Shown one piece after another: positions 47,198 through 55,745 of a stretch of DNA of 64,000 nt (positions within the stretch are counted from its first letter, which is position 1; each line of letters starts with the position of its first letter). This DNA is from Bacteroidota bacterium (GTDB lineage Bacteria > Bacteroidota > Ignavibacteria > Palsa-1295), in contig JAJPIO010000006.1 of NCBI GenBank assembly GCA_021324735.1, positions 265,667-329,666 of the forward strand, written 5' to 3'. A program made the translations under genes and the position numbers. Below the pieces are notes generated by a model. That model did not search any database. It was given only the letters and a program-made list of their open reading frames with translations, and was not told where the DNA came from.

Positions 47198-47752
47198 TTA
47201 TCCCTCGACGCTCTCTGCCTGGCGCTGAGCGTCGCCTTCCTGCGGACCCGGCTCGCCCATCGTTTGAGGCTCGATCGGTCCAGGCGCAGCTGCAGACTCC
47301 GTAGCTGCTGCTTCGGTAGCGGAAGCTTCGGCTACAGCGGCGGCTTCTTCTGCAGCCTTCTTGGCTGCTGCTTTACGTTTCGCTTCTTCGCGAGCGCGTT
47401 GCTTTGCATCCTGGTTGGCCGTGATCTTGGCATCACGGTTATTCTTCCACGTTTCAAAAATCTCTGCCGCGCGAGCTGGATCAACATTCTTCTTCTCAAG
47501 ATGCCACTTGAGCAGAATCCCTTCCTTCGAAAGCAGGGAGCGTACAGTATCCGTCGGTTGAGCGCCGACTTTCAGCCAATACATAGCCCGGTCCTCGTTG
47601 ATCTGGATTTTTTGGCCCGGCTCATTGGAGGGACGATACTGTCCCACGGCCTCGATGAAACGGCCATCTCGGCGGGCGCGGCTATCTGCGGCTACGATCT
47701 TGTAAATGGGGACTTTCTTGCGACCTTGACGTGCTAAACGTAGTTTTACCAT
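47198..47752 (-). CDS. rpsP: 30S ribosomal protein S16 with long C-terminal extension
   Basis: 184 residues; the conserved S16 core is the first 85 or so (MVKLRLARQGRKKVPIYKIV, DGRFIEAVGQYRPS, DRAMYWLKVGAQPTDTVRSLL). The tail of about 100 residues is Lys/Arg/Ala-rich helix (AKQRAREEAKRKAAAKKAAE) turning into Ala/Glu/Thr/Pro-rich low complexity. Long S16 tails are usual in Bacteroidota. ATG start. In most genomes rimM is next; here two signalling genes intervene. Confidence 0.96.
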   Translation of the reverse strand: MVKLRLARQGRKKVPIYKIVAADSRARRDGRFIEAVGQYRPSNEPGQKIQINEDRAMYWLKVGAQPTDTVRSLLSKEGILLKWHLEKKNVDPARAAEIFETWKNNRDAKITANQDAKQRAREEAKRKAAAKKAAEEAAAVAEASATEAAATESAAAPGPIEPQTMGEPGPQEGDAQRQAESVEG

Positions 47753-47881
47753 GGTTCTAACGATTATTAGCCCTCAGAAGAAGAGGACCGGTTATTGGAA
47801 TGGAGGATGTCTGCCGGCTCAAACCATTAAGAGCATGCGCAGAGTCTCCTTAAATTGCGGGCGTGTAAACAAGTTAAGCGC

Positions 47882-47908
47882 AAAATGGCTCCCAGCAGGA
47901 GCCATTTT
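47882..47908 (-). terminator. Hairpin after the small secreted helical protein gene
   Basis: Perfect 11-bp stem aaaatggctcc/ggagccatttt with 5-nt loop between the gene ending at 47936 and rpsP. The T tract is only ttttgcgctt, so it could terminate in either direction. Confidence 0.65.
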
Positions 47909-47935
47909 AAGTATCCGGATCTATTAACGATACTT

Positions 47936-48379
47936 TTATTGATTTTTCATTTCTTTTTCGAATTCCTGCTGAATTTCCTCAGCTATTCCTTTCAGTGAGC
48001 CAGCAGCCTGGCTTAGGGCGTCCTTTGCCTTATCGAGCGTCCCGGATTCCTTAAGATGCTTCGCCGTTGCAACGGCAGCTTTTGCACCTTTCTGCAAGGC
48101 GGATTTAGCCTGCTCCAGTGTCGAATTGGAAACATGGAGGCTCGAATCGGATAGTTTAAGCTCATTTTGAGCAAGATCGAGAAATTTTGACGCTTGCTTC
48201 ATTGCGTCATCGATCGCATTATTCAATTGCGCTGAAAAATTATCATCGAATGCCTGGTCTTTCGGTGACGGCGCATTCTCTGATTTCTGCGATTTGTTCT
48301 GTGCTTGTGCGCTAACGGTGATGAACGAAGGTAATGATAGCGCTATGGCCATCACAAGGAGGCGTAGACCAATTTTCAT
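47936..48379 (-). CDS. Small secreted helical protein of unknown function
   Basis: 147 residues with a signal peptide (MKIGLRLLVMAIALSLPSF, ending VSAQAQ). The mature part is a continuous amphipathic helix type sequence with many Ala, Lys, Ser and heptad-like spacing (AIDDAMKQASKFLDLAQNEL, TLEQAKSALQKGAKAAVATAK, DKAKDALSQAAGSLKG). No family recognised; by composition it resembles LEA-like or apolipoprotein-like stress proteins. Lies between ffh and rpsP, 96 bases after ffh, with its own hairpin behind it. Confidence 0.65.
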   Translation of the reverse strand: MKIGLRLLVMAIALSLPSFITVSAQAQNKSQKSENAPSPKDQAFDDNFSAQLNNAIDDAMKQASKFLDLAQNELKLSDSSLHVSNSTLEQAKSALQKGAKAAVATAKHLKESGTLDKAKDALSQAAGSLKGIAEEIQQEFEKEMKNQ

Positions 48380-48475
48380 AATAACAGCTTAGTTAAGAGA
48401 TGCTCATTTGCTACGCCGCGGACGAGCACAGAGTTTCGAACCCTCAATGAAAAAGACGATGAGAGAAAAGCGTAT

Positions 48476-49825
48476 CTATTCCGCTTGCTCGGGCAGCCGT
48501 GTTCCCATAAGCTGTTTTACTTCTTTGGAAACCTTGCCCCGAGACATCTTTTTGATCATCTTTTGCATATCAGTGAACTGCTTAACAAGCCGGTTCACCT
48601 CCTGCACACTGGTGCCTGAACCAAGCGCTATGCGAGCACGACGGGAGCCATTTAAAATATGTGGCCAACGGCGCTCATCTTTTGTCATCGAGTGAACGAT
48701 CGCCTCCACGCGGGCCATTGCGTTATCATCAATCGAAGACTCGTTAAGCATCGCCGAATTGACGCCGGGGATCATACCGAGTAAGTCCTTCAGTGACCCC
48801 ATTTTCTTGATGTGACCGAGTTGAACGAGGAAATCGTCAAAGGTAAATTCTGCTTTGCGCAGCTTTTCTTCGACCTTTTTTGCCTCTTCTTCGGAGATCT
48901 GGGCTTCGACACGCTCGACGAGTGAAACGACATCGCCCATACCAAGGATGCGGGAAGCCATTCGGTCCGGATGGAACAGCTCGATCGCATCGAGCTTTTC
49001 ACCGGTCGAGATGAACTTGATCGGCTCGTTCACAACAGAGCGGATCGATAACGCAGCACCACCACGAGCATCGCCATCCAATTTCGTGAGGACGACACCA
49101 TCGAACTTCAGCTTATCGTGAAATGCTTTCGCGGTTGTGACAGCATCCTGACCGATCATTGCATCGCATACAAAAAGGATCTCGTGCGGTTTGACACGAG
49201 CCTTAATGTCTGCAACCTCCTGCATCATCGCCTCATCGATCGTAAGGCGGCCGGCCGTATCGATGATGACCACTTCGTTCGCATGCTCACGAGCATACTT
49301 CAATCCTTCTTCGGCGATCTTAACGGCATTCTTTTCACCCTCGATCGAAAAGACGGGCACATCGATCTGCTTACCCAGCACCCGTAACTGCTCTATAGCA
49401 GCGGGGCGGTAAATATCAGCGGCAATTAGTAAGGGTTTCCGATTCCTGCCTTTTAAGAGGTTGCCCAGCTTACCCGTAAAGGTTGTCTTACCCGAACCCT
49501 GCAGACCACAAACCATTATAATAGTCGGCGGCTCGGAGGCGAACTGAATATCCTTCGAGGTTTCCCCCATGAGCATAACCAGCTCATCATAGAGGATCTT
49601 AACGAACTGCTGTTCCGGACTTACCGAACGAAGAACGTCGGCACCAAGCGCCTTCTCCTGAACGTCGTCGACAAACTTCTTAGCGACTTTGTAGTTGACG
49701 TCAGCATCCAGTAGCGTGCGCCGAATATCGCGGATAATATCCGAAACATTACTTTCGGTCAGCCGAGCCTGGCCTCGAATCTTCTTGTAAACCTCTTCAA
49801 ATCGTGATGTTAAGCTCTCAAACAT
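48476..49825 (-). CDS. ffh: Signal recognition particle protein Ffh
   Basis: 449 residues. Binds signal sequences of membrane and secreted proteins at the ribosome with SRP RNA. N domain 1-90, GTPase G1 GLQGSGKTTFTGKLG, G3 IIDTAGRL, G4 TKLDGDARGGAAL, then a Met-rich M domain (FTDMQKMIKKMSRG). The M-domain RNA-binding part RRWPHILNGSRRARIALGSGTSVQEVN is intact (usual IINGSRR). ATG start. Upstream 160 bases are non-coding and shared with a divergent lipoprotein gene. Confidence 0.97.
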   Translation of the reverse strand: MFESLTSRFEEVYKKIRGQARLTESNVSDIIRDIRRTLLDADVNYKVAKKFVDDVQEKALGADVLRSVSPEQQFVKILYDELVMLMGETSKDIQFASEPPTIIMVCGLQGSGKTTFTGKLGNLLKGRNRKPLLIAADIYRPAAIEQLRVLGKQIDVPVFSIEGEKNAVKIAEEGLKYAREHANEVVIIDTAGRLTIDEAMMQEVADIKARVKPHEILFVCDAMIGQDAVTTAKAFHDKLKFDGVVLTKLDGDARGGAALSIRSVVNEPIKFISTGEKLDAIELFHPDRMASRILGMGDVVSLVERVEAQISEEEAKKVEEKLRKAEFTFDDFLVQLGHIKKMGSLKDLLGMIPGVNSAMLNESSIDDNAMARVEAIVHSMTKDERRWPHILNGSRRARIALGSGTSVQEVNRLVKQFTDMQKMIKKMSRGKVSKEVKQLMGTRLPEQAE

Positions 49826-49987
49826 GAGTTACTTCTACCTCTTCAATATTCGACTGTACCCTATTGCTAAGTCTTTGCGACGGGTTGCGAAAAACAGACC
49901 TGATATTCGCTTCGTGCCAGCACCTTGAAGCTTACATCCCGTTGGTAGCAAATTTGTAACGCAATAACCGAATTCTATATAAAAACT

Positions 49988-50239
49988 ATGATCAGATCCC
50001 TAGCATTAGCAGCTTTTGTACTTGTACTATTCGGCTGTACCAAGCAGAATGGTCAGGCCTACGATTCGACCGCTACCACCAACTCAACCACAAATAGCTA
50101 CAATAGTAGCAATCAGTCCAGTGGCGGTGCAACCGCTCCGGCTCCCACGACTGGCAGCCGGGTAACACCAAGTGCTTCGGCAGGCGGCCCCGGCCCGACC
50201 GATACGACCGCGAAACCGCCGGATACACTCCACCGCTAA
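49988..50239 (+). CDS. Small Ser/Thr/Pro-rich lipoprotein
   Basis: 83 residues. Signal peptide MIRSLALAAFVLVLFGC with lipidation at Cys17. The rest is low complexity (STATTNSTTNSYNSSNQSSGG, then Pro/Gly/Thr), an unstructured surface tether or spacer. A TTGTAA box and a TATATA box spaced by 16 bases precede the ATG with almost no leader. Its stop overlaps the thiN stop on the opposite strand. Confidence 0.6.
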   Translation: MIRSLALAAFVLVLFGCTKQNGQAYDSTATTNSTTNSYNSSNQSSGGATAPAPTTGSRVTPSASAGGPGPTDTTAKPPDTLHR

Positions 50240-50877
50240 TTCCTACGACCAACAGAAACGAGCAATGCACCGCCGGTAATCGATATACTTACTGGCGTGT
50301 CAGTCGCAATATTACTTAGGCCTTCGCGCGCACCTAATTCCAAGGTCTCGTGCTGTAAGGGGTATGTCAGATTTTTTGTCACGATACCTTCAGCAATACC
50401 AAATGGCGTAAGAGAGATGAGGGTTGCTGGATCACAGTTGACGGAATAGGGATTGCCCGGTAAGATAAATTCGTGGTAGCCCCACTTATCATGGGCAACG
50501 AGCCGATCGAATTTAGGAGCATACCGTAGCATTACACTCAGGTTGGAAAGAGTGTGGTCAGTACGCTTGCCAGTCAACCCGAAGATATGTACTTCTCCTG
50601 TATAAGAGGCCTCGATCCATCGCAGACTTTTTTCAAAATCGTTATGCTCTTGCTCGGAGATCCTTATAATATTCGAATTCGATTTTTCATAAAAGCGAAG
50701 CGTTTCGGAAGTAATTGAATCGAGATCGCCAATAATTGCGTGAGGCCGGATATCTAAGCGGCGCAGATGTTCCGCTCCACTATCCGCTGCGACAATAAGA
50801 CTGGAGACAATTGCTAATTCTCGAATGAGCGTTTCCTCTTCGAACTCTCCACCCAACATAAGAAGGGCCGTAGCCAT
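50236..50877 (-). CDS. thiN: Thiamine pyrophosphokinase
   Basis: 213 residues. Transfers pyrophosphate from ATP to thiamine, giving the cofactor needed by the 2-oxoglutarate dehydrogenase in this window. Motifs: IVAADSGAEHLRRLDIRPHAIIGDLDS, QEHNDFEKSL, IFGLTGKRTDHTLSNLS. The C-terminal barrel ends with VSISITGGALLVSV. Starts 6 bases after the hybrid kinase stop, so they may be co-transcribed. No TPP riboswitch-like leader was recognised. Confidence 0.92.
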   Translation of the reverse strand: MATALLMLGGEFEEETLIRELAIVSSLIVAADSGAEHLRRLDIRPHAIIGDLDSITSETLRFYEKSNSNIIRISEQEHNDFEKSLRWIEASYTGEVHIFGLTGKRTDHTLSNLSVMLRYAPKFDRLVAHDKWGYHEFILPGNPYSVNCDPATLISLTPFGIAEGIVTKNLTYPLQHETLELGAREGLSNIATDTPVSISITGGALLVSVGRRN

Positions 50878-50883
50878 GAAGCG

Positions 50884-52671
50884 TTAGTTCTTTGCTTTGG
50901 AGGCAAGCACTCGGTTGACCGCTTCAATAACCTCTCGGCGTGTGGCAGGCTTCGATAAATAATCGGTACACCCCGCATCGAGGCACTTCTGGCGATCGCC
51001 AGACATTGCAAATGCGGTCAGTGCAATAATCGGCACATCGGGACAAATGGTACCGTTTCGAATTTCGCGAGTAACGGACAATCCATCCCGTCCCGGCAAG
51101 TTAATGTCCATAAGGATCAGGTCAGGAGTGTTGCGCTCGACCGACTCAATAGCTTGCTGGGCATTCGAAGCAAATGTTACCCGATAGTTCTCACGCAAAT
51201 AGGCATCGATGAGATTTTGTGTTTCGGTATTATCCTCTACAACCAGAATGTGTACTTTATCCTCATGCACAGCGTCATGTTGCGGAGGCGGAGCGACCAT
51301 GGGTGGAGGCTCCTCCTCTTGCTTCTTTTTAACAACTGGTGGGCGACCTACCGCTACCAGCGGGAAGAGAATAGTAAAGACAGAGCCAACCCCCTCATTA
51401 GAACGAACTTCGATCGTACCGCCCATTTTTGCAACAAGACGCTGCGAAATAGCGAGTCCCAATCCGGTCCCGCCATATTCCTTCGTATCGCCTGTATGCT
51501 CTTGTCGAAATTCTTCAAAGAGATACGGAATAAAATCCTTACCGATACCGATACCTGTGTCTTCTATTTCTACAGCAGCCTGCGAGACCTTACTCTGGCT
51601 CTCTGGTTTATGGATGTAAGTGCGGACCGTAACAGATCCGGCTCTCGTAAATTTAATCGCATTACTTACAATATTGGTAAGTACCTGGCCGAAGCGATGA
51701 CGATCGCCACGGACGATGAGGCGCTCGGGGTGCAGTTTGATCTCCATCGAGAGAGATTTTTGCTTGGCGATCCAAACCAGCGGTGTAATATAGGCGTCGA
51801 CCTCGGCATTTACGTCGAGTTCGGACTCCTCCACTTCTACCCTTCCAGCCTCGATCTTCGAAAGATCAAGAATATCATTGAGGAGCGTCAAAAGGCGTCG
51901 CCCCGACACGTTGATCGATCGCAAAAAAGTATAGTGATGATCGGATACTTTGCCGGCGAGTTCACCAGTCAGGACATCCGAAAATCCGAGAATCGCTGTC
52001 ATCGGAGTGCGAATCTCGTGGGACATATTTGCAAGGAACGCTGACTTCAACCGGTTTGCCTCGTTGGCCCGGTCGCGCTCGCGTTGATACTTTTGGCTAA
52101 GCTCGCGAAGGTCCTGCCTTTGCTGCACTGCAACAGACACATCCGGAAACGTTACAATGACACCAGTTACACTGCCATTTTCGTCCAGGATCGGTGCAGC
52201 ACTTTCAAGTATCCATACTAAACTTCCATCAGGACGAACGACTCCAATTTCCATATTAGAAACTGGCTTTCCGGTCCTTAGCGCTTTGGTAGCAGGTAAC
52301 TCGGCGACCGGTACCGGCGTCCCATCTTCGCGGACTGCTTTCCAAATGGGGTCGTCATGAGTGAGTTGAGTAAGACGCTCTTCCGGAATACGCAAGATAC
52401 GAACAGCAGCTTTGTTAGCTCGCACTATGCGGCCCGTGTGATCGGAAATAAGTACGGCTTCGCCCAATTCCTCAAACAACTTCGAGAAAAGGCGACTATC
52501 TTCGATCTGTTTTTGAGCTGTTCCGGAATTCACACTATTAGCAAAATTGGAACTGACGGTCCCAATTGGTGGCCTCTTTGACACCTCCTTATGAGACTTC
52601 TCACCTTCTATCGCAACAGTTGAAGTCACCACCGGGTATGGCGGTGTAGGAATCTCATCAGGTCTTATCAT
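50884..52671 (-). CDS. Cytosolic hybrid sensor histidine kinase (PAS, HisKA, HATPase, receiver)
   Basis: 595 residues from the ATG at 52671; a TTG two codons upstream is also in frame. No membrane helices. A PAS domain covers about 60-185 (VLISDHTGRIVRANKAAVRILR), then a short coiled coil, phosphoacceptor His218 (FLANMSHEIRTPMTAIL), an ATPase domain with NIVSNAIKFTRAG, IEDTGIGIG, EYGGTGLGLAIS, a Pro-rich linker, and a receiver with Asp522 (LILMDINLPGRDG). Signal and output are unknown; a phosphorelay to another regulator would be needed. Downstream of murA by about 110 bases and just upstream of thiN. Confidence 0.92.
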   Translation of the reverse strand: MIRPDEIPTPPYPVVTSTVAIEGEKSHKEVSKRPPIGTVSSNFANSVNSGTAQKQIEDSRLFSKLFEELGEAVLISDHTGRIVRANKAAVRILRIPEERLTQLTHDDPIWKAVREDGTPVPVAELPATKALRTGKPVSNMEIGVVRPDGSLVWILESAAPILDENGSVTGVIVTFPDVSVAVQQRQDLRELSQKYQRERDRANEANRLKSAFLANMSHEIRTPMTAILGFSDVLTGELAGKVSDHHYTFLRSINVSGRRLLTLLNDILDLSKIEAGRVEVEESELDVNAEVDAYITPLVWIAKQKSLSMEIKLHPERLIVRGDRHRFGQVLTNIVSNAIKFTRAGSVTVRTYIHKPESQSKVSQAAVEIEDTGIGIGKDFIPYLFEEFRQEHTGDTKEYGGTGLGLAISQRLVAKMGGTIEVRSNEGVGSVFTILFPLVAVGRPPVVKKKQEEEPPPMVAPPPQHDAVHEDKVHILVVEDNTETQNLIDAYLRENYRVTFASNAQQAIESVERNTPDLILMDINLPGRDGLSVTREIRNGTICPDVPIIALTAFAMSGDRQKCLDAGCTDYLSKPATRREVIEAVNRVLASKAKN

Positions 52672-52783
52672 AAGCAATCAAGCGCATCGCGTAGCAAATC
52701 GCAAACTCTACGCTGGGCATAGGGATGGGCGCATTGATGAGTAATGCAACACCCTCCAAAAAAGAAAATTCCGACGAAACCTG

Positions 52784-54106
52784 TTATGCGTCCTGAACTT
52801 GAATTCGCTCGATCTCGACCCCTAACCCTTGCAATTTCTGCTGAATATGCTCGTACCCTCGCTCCACATGATGGATACCAGTGATAATGCTTTCCCCTTC
52901 CGCTAGTGATGCAGCGATGAGATATACAAATCCGGCACGAAGATCAGGAATAGTAATATGGCTGCCAGTTAATTTGGTTGGCCCCAACACTACGGCCGAG
53001 TGTGGGTGAACGAGCGAACGGAACCGGCACGGAGTTGAACCAAGACACGATTTGTAAAGCTGGATCTGCGCTCCCATTTTTTGAAGCTCCCGTGTGTAGC
53101 CGAAGCGGTTCTCGTACACGGTCTCGTGGACGACCGACATGCCGTGTGCCTGTGTCATCAGTAATACCCACGGTTGCTGCCAATCAGTCATAAAGCCAGG
53201 ATGCACATCAGTTTCGATAGCAAGTGGCTTGAGCGGCCCTTTATAAAAAAATCGTATTCCACCACCGGTAACATCAAAGTCAGCACCGGCTCGTCGAATA
53301 CTATTTAGGAATGTCATCATCGGTGCCTGCAAGGCGCTCTCGATGAAGATGTCACCTTTGGTAGCAATCGCGGCACATGCGAATGACGCAGCTTCAATAC
53401 GATCTGGCATGATACGCTGATCGGTACCTTTCAATCGGTCCACACCATCGATAATGATCCGGCGGTTCGTTTCGAGATTGATAATCGCACCCATCTTTTG
53501 AAGATAGCGCATCAACTCTACTATCTCCGGCTCGACAGCGGCATTATCGATAATAGTGGTGCCCCGCGCAAGCACGGCACTCATAATGATATTCTCGGTA
53601 GCACCGACAGAGGGAAATGGCAATGAGATCGATGTACCGATCAGTTTGTCCGCCGAGCAATGGAAATAATTATCGACGAACTCGATCTTTGCTCCCATTT
53701 GCTCGAGCGCATTGATATGGTAGTTCACGGGCCGCTGGCCGATCTTATCTCCGCCAGGCATGGGCACGGACGCCGTACCGGTACGATGAAGCATCGGACC
53801 GATCATCAAAATTGGAATACGGTTGAGCCCAGCGAACCGTTGGGGAACGACCGTCGAGGAAAAGGACGCGGTCTGAATAGTTAAGGTACCATTCGCCTCG
53901 GGCGACAAAGAAATCTCTGAACCAAGAGTGCGGGCAATATCTGCAGTGATATCGACCTCGCCCAACCGGATCGGAGCATTTGTAAAAGTGCTTGGCGCAT
54001 CGCTGAGCATCGATGCGACCATGACTTTGGAAATGAGGTTTTTCGTCCCCCCTACTCGGACCGAACCGCTGAGTGGCTTACCGCCCGTAACACGAAATGC
54101 GTCCAT
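52784..54106 (-). CDS. murA: UDP-N-acetylglucosamine 1-carboxyvinyltransferase, Cys-to-Asp variant
   Basis: 440 residues. Adds enolpyruvate to UDP-GlcNAc, first committed step of peptidoglycan. N-terminal Lys in VGGTKNLISK (Lys22) is conserved. The loop that normally reads PGGCxIGxRPVxxH is PMPGGDKIGQRPVNYH with Asp at 120. In Mycobacterium and Chlamydia the same Cys-to-Asp change keeps activity and gives intrinsic fosfomycin resistance, so the same is expected here. Other motifs: SVGATENIIMSAVLA, RIMPDRIEAASF, HPGFMTDWQQPW. The stretch LVHPHSAVVLGPTKLTG is present. Confidence 0.94.
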   Translation of the reverse strand: MDAFRVTGGKPLSGSVRVGGTKNLISKVMVASMLSDAPSTFTNAPIRLGEVDITADIARTLGSEISLSPEANGTLTIQTASFSSTVVPQRFAGLNRIPILMIGPMLHRTGTASVPMPGGDKIGQRPVNYHINALEQMGAKIEFVDNYFHCSADKLIGTSISLPFPSVGATENIIMSAVLARGTTIIDNAAVEPEIVELMRYLQKMGAIINLETNRRIIIDGVDRLKGTDQRIMPDRIEAASFACAAIATKGDIFIESALQAPMMTFLNSIRRAGADFDVTGGGIRFFYKGPLKPLAIETDVHPGFMTDWQQPWVLLMTQAHGMSVVHETVYENRFGYTRELQKMGAQIQLYKSCLGSTPCRFRSLVHPHSAVVLGPTKLTGSHITIPDLRAGFVYLIAASLAEGESIITGIHHVERGYEHIQQKLQGLGVEIERIQVQDA

Positions 54107-54180
54107 TGAGAAAAGCTGTAATTACAAACGTGTAACTACAAAAATACGGTAACCATGTCCAGGACACCGGATAAAATGGA

Positions 54181-55245
54181 CTATTTCAAGACCGCCAGCT
54201 CTACGCTAGCTTTTTTTACGATGTCATATAGGAACAACTTATTCGAGCCGGCTTCAGAAAGTGAGTAGAGTAAGAGCGTCTCTTTGGGGGCAATAGCAAT
54301 AGGCTTGGCACCTTCTGGTAACGGGATCGAAGTGCCGGTCGAGATTTCCTTCACGAACCATTTCTTCCCTTCTTCCACGATCACATACTTGCCATTCGGA
54401 GAATAGTCAACCCAATCAAAATCTCCTTTGGCCACATCCTTAAAGGCGATCGAACTTAATTGCGTTGAACGCTCCACGGTGTTTTCTCCTTCTTTCTCGA
54501 GTACAAGAAGCTCGTGATTCGTAGGATCGATTATCGCGCGGGAAAACTTGCCGGTTGTCGGTTTAACTAACGGCGTACGTTCTGTCGAGATAATATCATA
54601 GAGCAAAAGCTCGCCCGATGAAGGATCTTCCAAGAGTAAGCGACCATGATCGCGTGACCAGGCAAGTACCTTAAAATCACGGTCATTCGGAAACACTAAT
54701 TCGCTTATGAACTGCTGCGTGTCATATCGATAAACGTCGACCTTATCTCGATTGACAAGATTCTCGGTATAGTAGACATAACGCCCGTTATATGAAGCGC
54801 CTATTATTTCACTGGTCACTCCCGCAGGCGCTGGGGTTAGATCCTGCAACTCGCTGCCATCGTCCTTAATACGATAGACGTGGTAGTCTTTACCATTATC
54901 GGTAAGTCGCATATATACTATCTCTGGCAGATTCAGCAGATGAAAGAACCTGGCGATCCCTCGATCGGTGAACTTGGTTACCTGAACGGGTGGATTGGTA
55001 GGCCCTGCAACGATCCGATTATACTTATCTGCGATCACTCGAGACCAAATGTTCTCGATCGAACCGTCCTTAGTGAGGTAAAACACCTTTTTTTCGTCGT
55101 TCGAGAAGCCTGCATTAGCTGTTTCTCCGGCGCTTAGCGGCGGCAAGGCATGCCAGAATTGGGCCTGAGATTTGGACGCCAAACCTGCGGTGAATAGAAT
55201 GATTATAAAGCTGCCAATAGCAGCATGTCGAACCTGATTTGTCAT
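54181..55245 (-). CDS. Secreted TolB/WD40-like beta-propeller protein
   Basis: 354 residues from the ATG at 55245 (MTNQVRHAAIGSFIIILF signal, ending SKSQAQ); the frame is open for 11 more codons upstream. The mature part has TolB-like propeller repeats (FSNDEKKVFYLTKDGSIENI, YRIKDDGSELQDLTP, SYNGRYVYYTENL, YSPNGKYVIVEEGKKW, LLYDIVKKASVE). No catalytic residues seen. Starts 17 bases after the stop of the small secreted protein, forming an operon metalloprotease, small protein, propeller protein. Confidence 0.75.
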   Translation of the reverse strand: MTNQVRHAAIGSFIIILFTAGLASKSQAQFWHALPPLSAGETANAGFSNDEKKVFYLTKDGSIENIWSRVIADKYNRIVAGPTNPPVQVTKFTDRGIARFFHLLNLPEIVYMRLTDNGKDYHVYRIKDDGSELQDLTPAPAGVTSEIIGASYNGRYVYYTENLVNRDKVDVYRYDTQQFISELVFPNDRDFKVLAWSRDHGRLLLEDPSSGELLLYDIISTERTPLVKPTTGKFSRAIIDPTNHELLVLEKEGENTVERSTQLSSIAFKDVAKGDFDWVDYSPNGKYVIVEEGKKWFVKEISTGTSIPLPEGAKPIAIAPKETLLLYSLSEAGSNKLFLYDIVKKASVELAVLK

Positions 55246-55262
55246 GGCTGGATAATTTGTAA

Positions 55263-55745
55263 CTAATGAAGCATGCACGCTTCGAGCGCGCTTTGGTCTT
55301 CAAACTCGAGGAGGCGGAGTGTACCTGCCCCGTAGCCTAACATATAATGGATCTCTTCGTTATCCCAGATCCAATAAACCCACTTATCGTTTCGCGCACG
55401 ATCGCATGGACCAAGTCTTGCACCAAGTTGCTTAGCTATTTCCTCGGCCGTTGGACGCGGCACTGGCATGTACGTCGTCCAATCTACTTTGGTCAACTTA
55501 TGCTCGACGGAGTCGATATGGAAAAGGAGATGCCCTTCTAAATCCCAAAACTTCGCTCCCAGGCAAACGGAATCACCGTCGTTTGATGAACTGGCGGTGA
55601 CAGACCACTTGGAAAGACAGGAATCTACTTCGATCGACTTTGCGCCGATCGTAAGAGGCTGAGCCAATCCCTTCCCGGCTAAGAGCGAGACCAACGCAAA
55701 AAAAATGACGACAGAAAAAATGGAGCGCACGGACGTTAAACTCAC
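55263..55745 (-). CDS. Small secreted protein with four Cys, unknown function
   Basis: 160 residues, GTG start overlapping the metalloprotease stop (GTGA). Signal peptide SVRSIFSVVIFFALVSLLAG ending GLAQ. The mature part of about 130 residues has Cys in DSCLSKW, DSVCLGAKFWDLEG, LGPCDRAR and EACMLH, likely two disulfides, and a Trp-rich stretch DKWVYWIWDNEEIHYML. No family recognised. Its coupling to the metalloprotease suggests an accessory such as an inhibitor or chaperone, as inference only. Confidence 0.65.
   Translation of the reverse strand: MSLTSVRSIFSVVIFFALVSLLAGKGLAQPLTIGAKSIEVDSCLSKWSVTASSSNDGDSVCLGAKFWDLEGHLLFHIDSVEHKLTKVDWTTYMPVPRPTAEEIAKQLGARLGPCDRARNDKWVYWIWDNEEIHYMLGYGAGTLRLLEFEDQSALEACMLH

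Noticed and set aside
50878-50883. TPP riboswitch upstream of thiN
   Set aside because: thiN begins 6 bases after the kinase gene, leaving no leader for a riboswitch.
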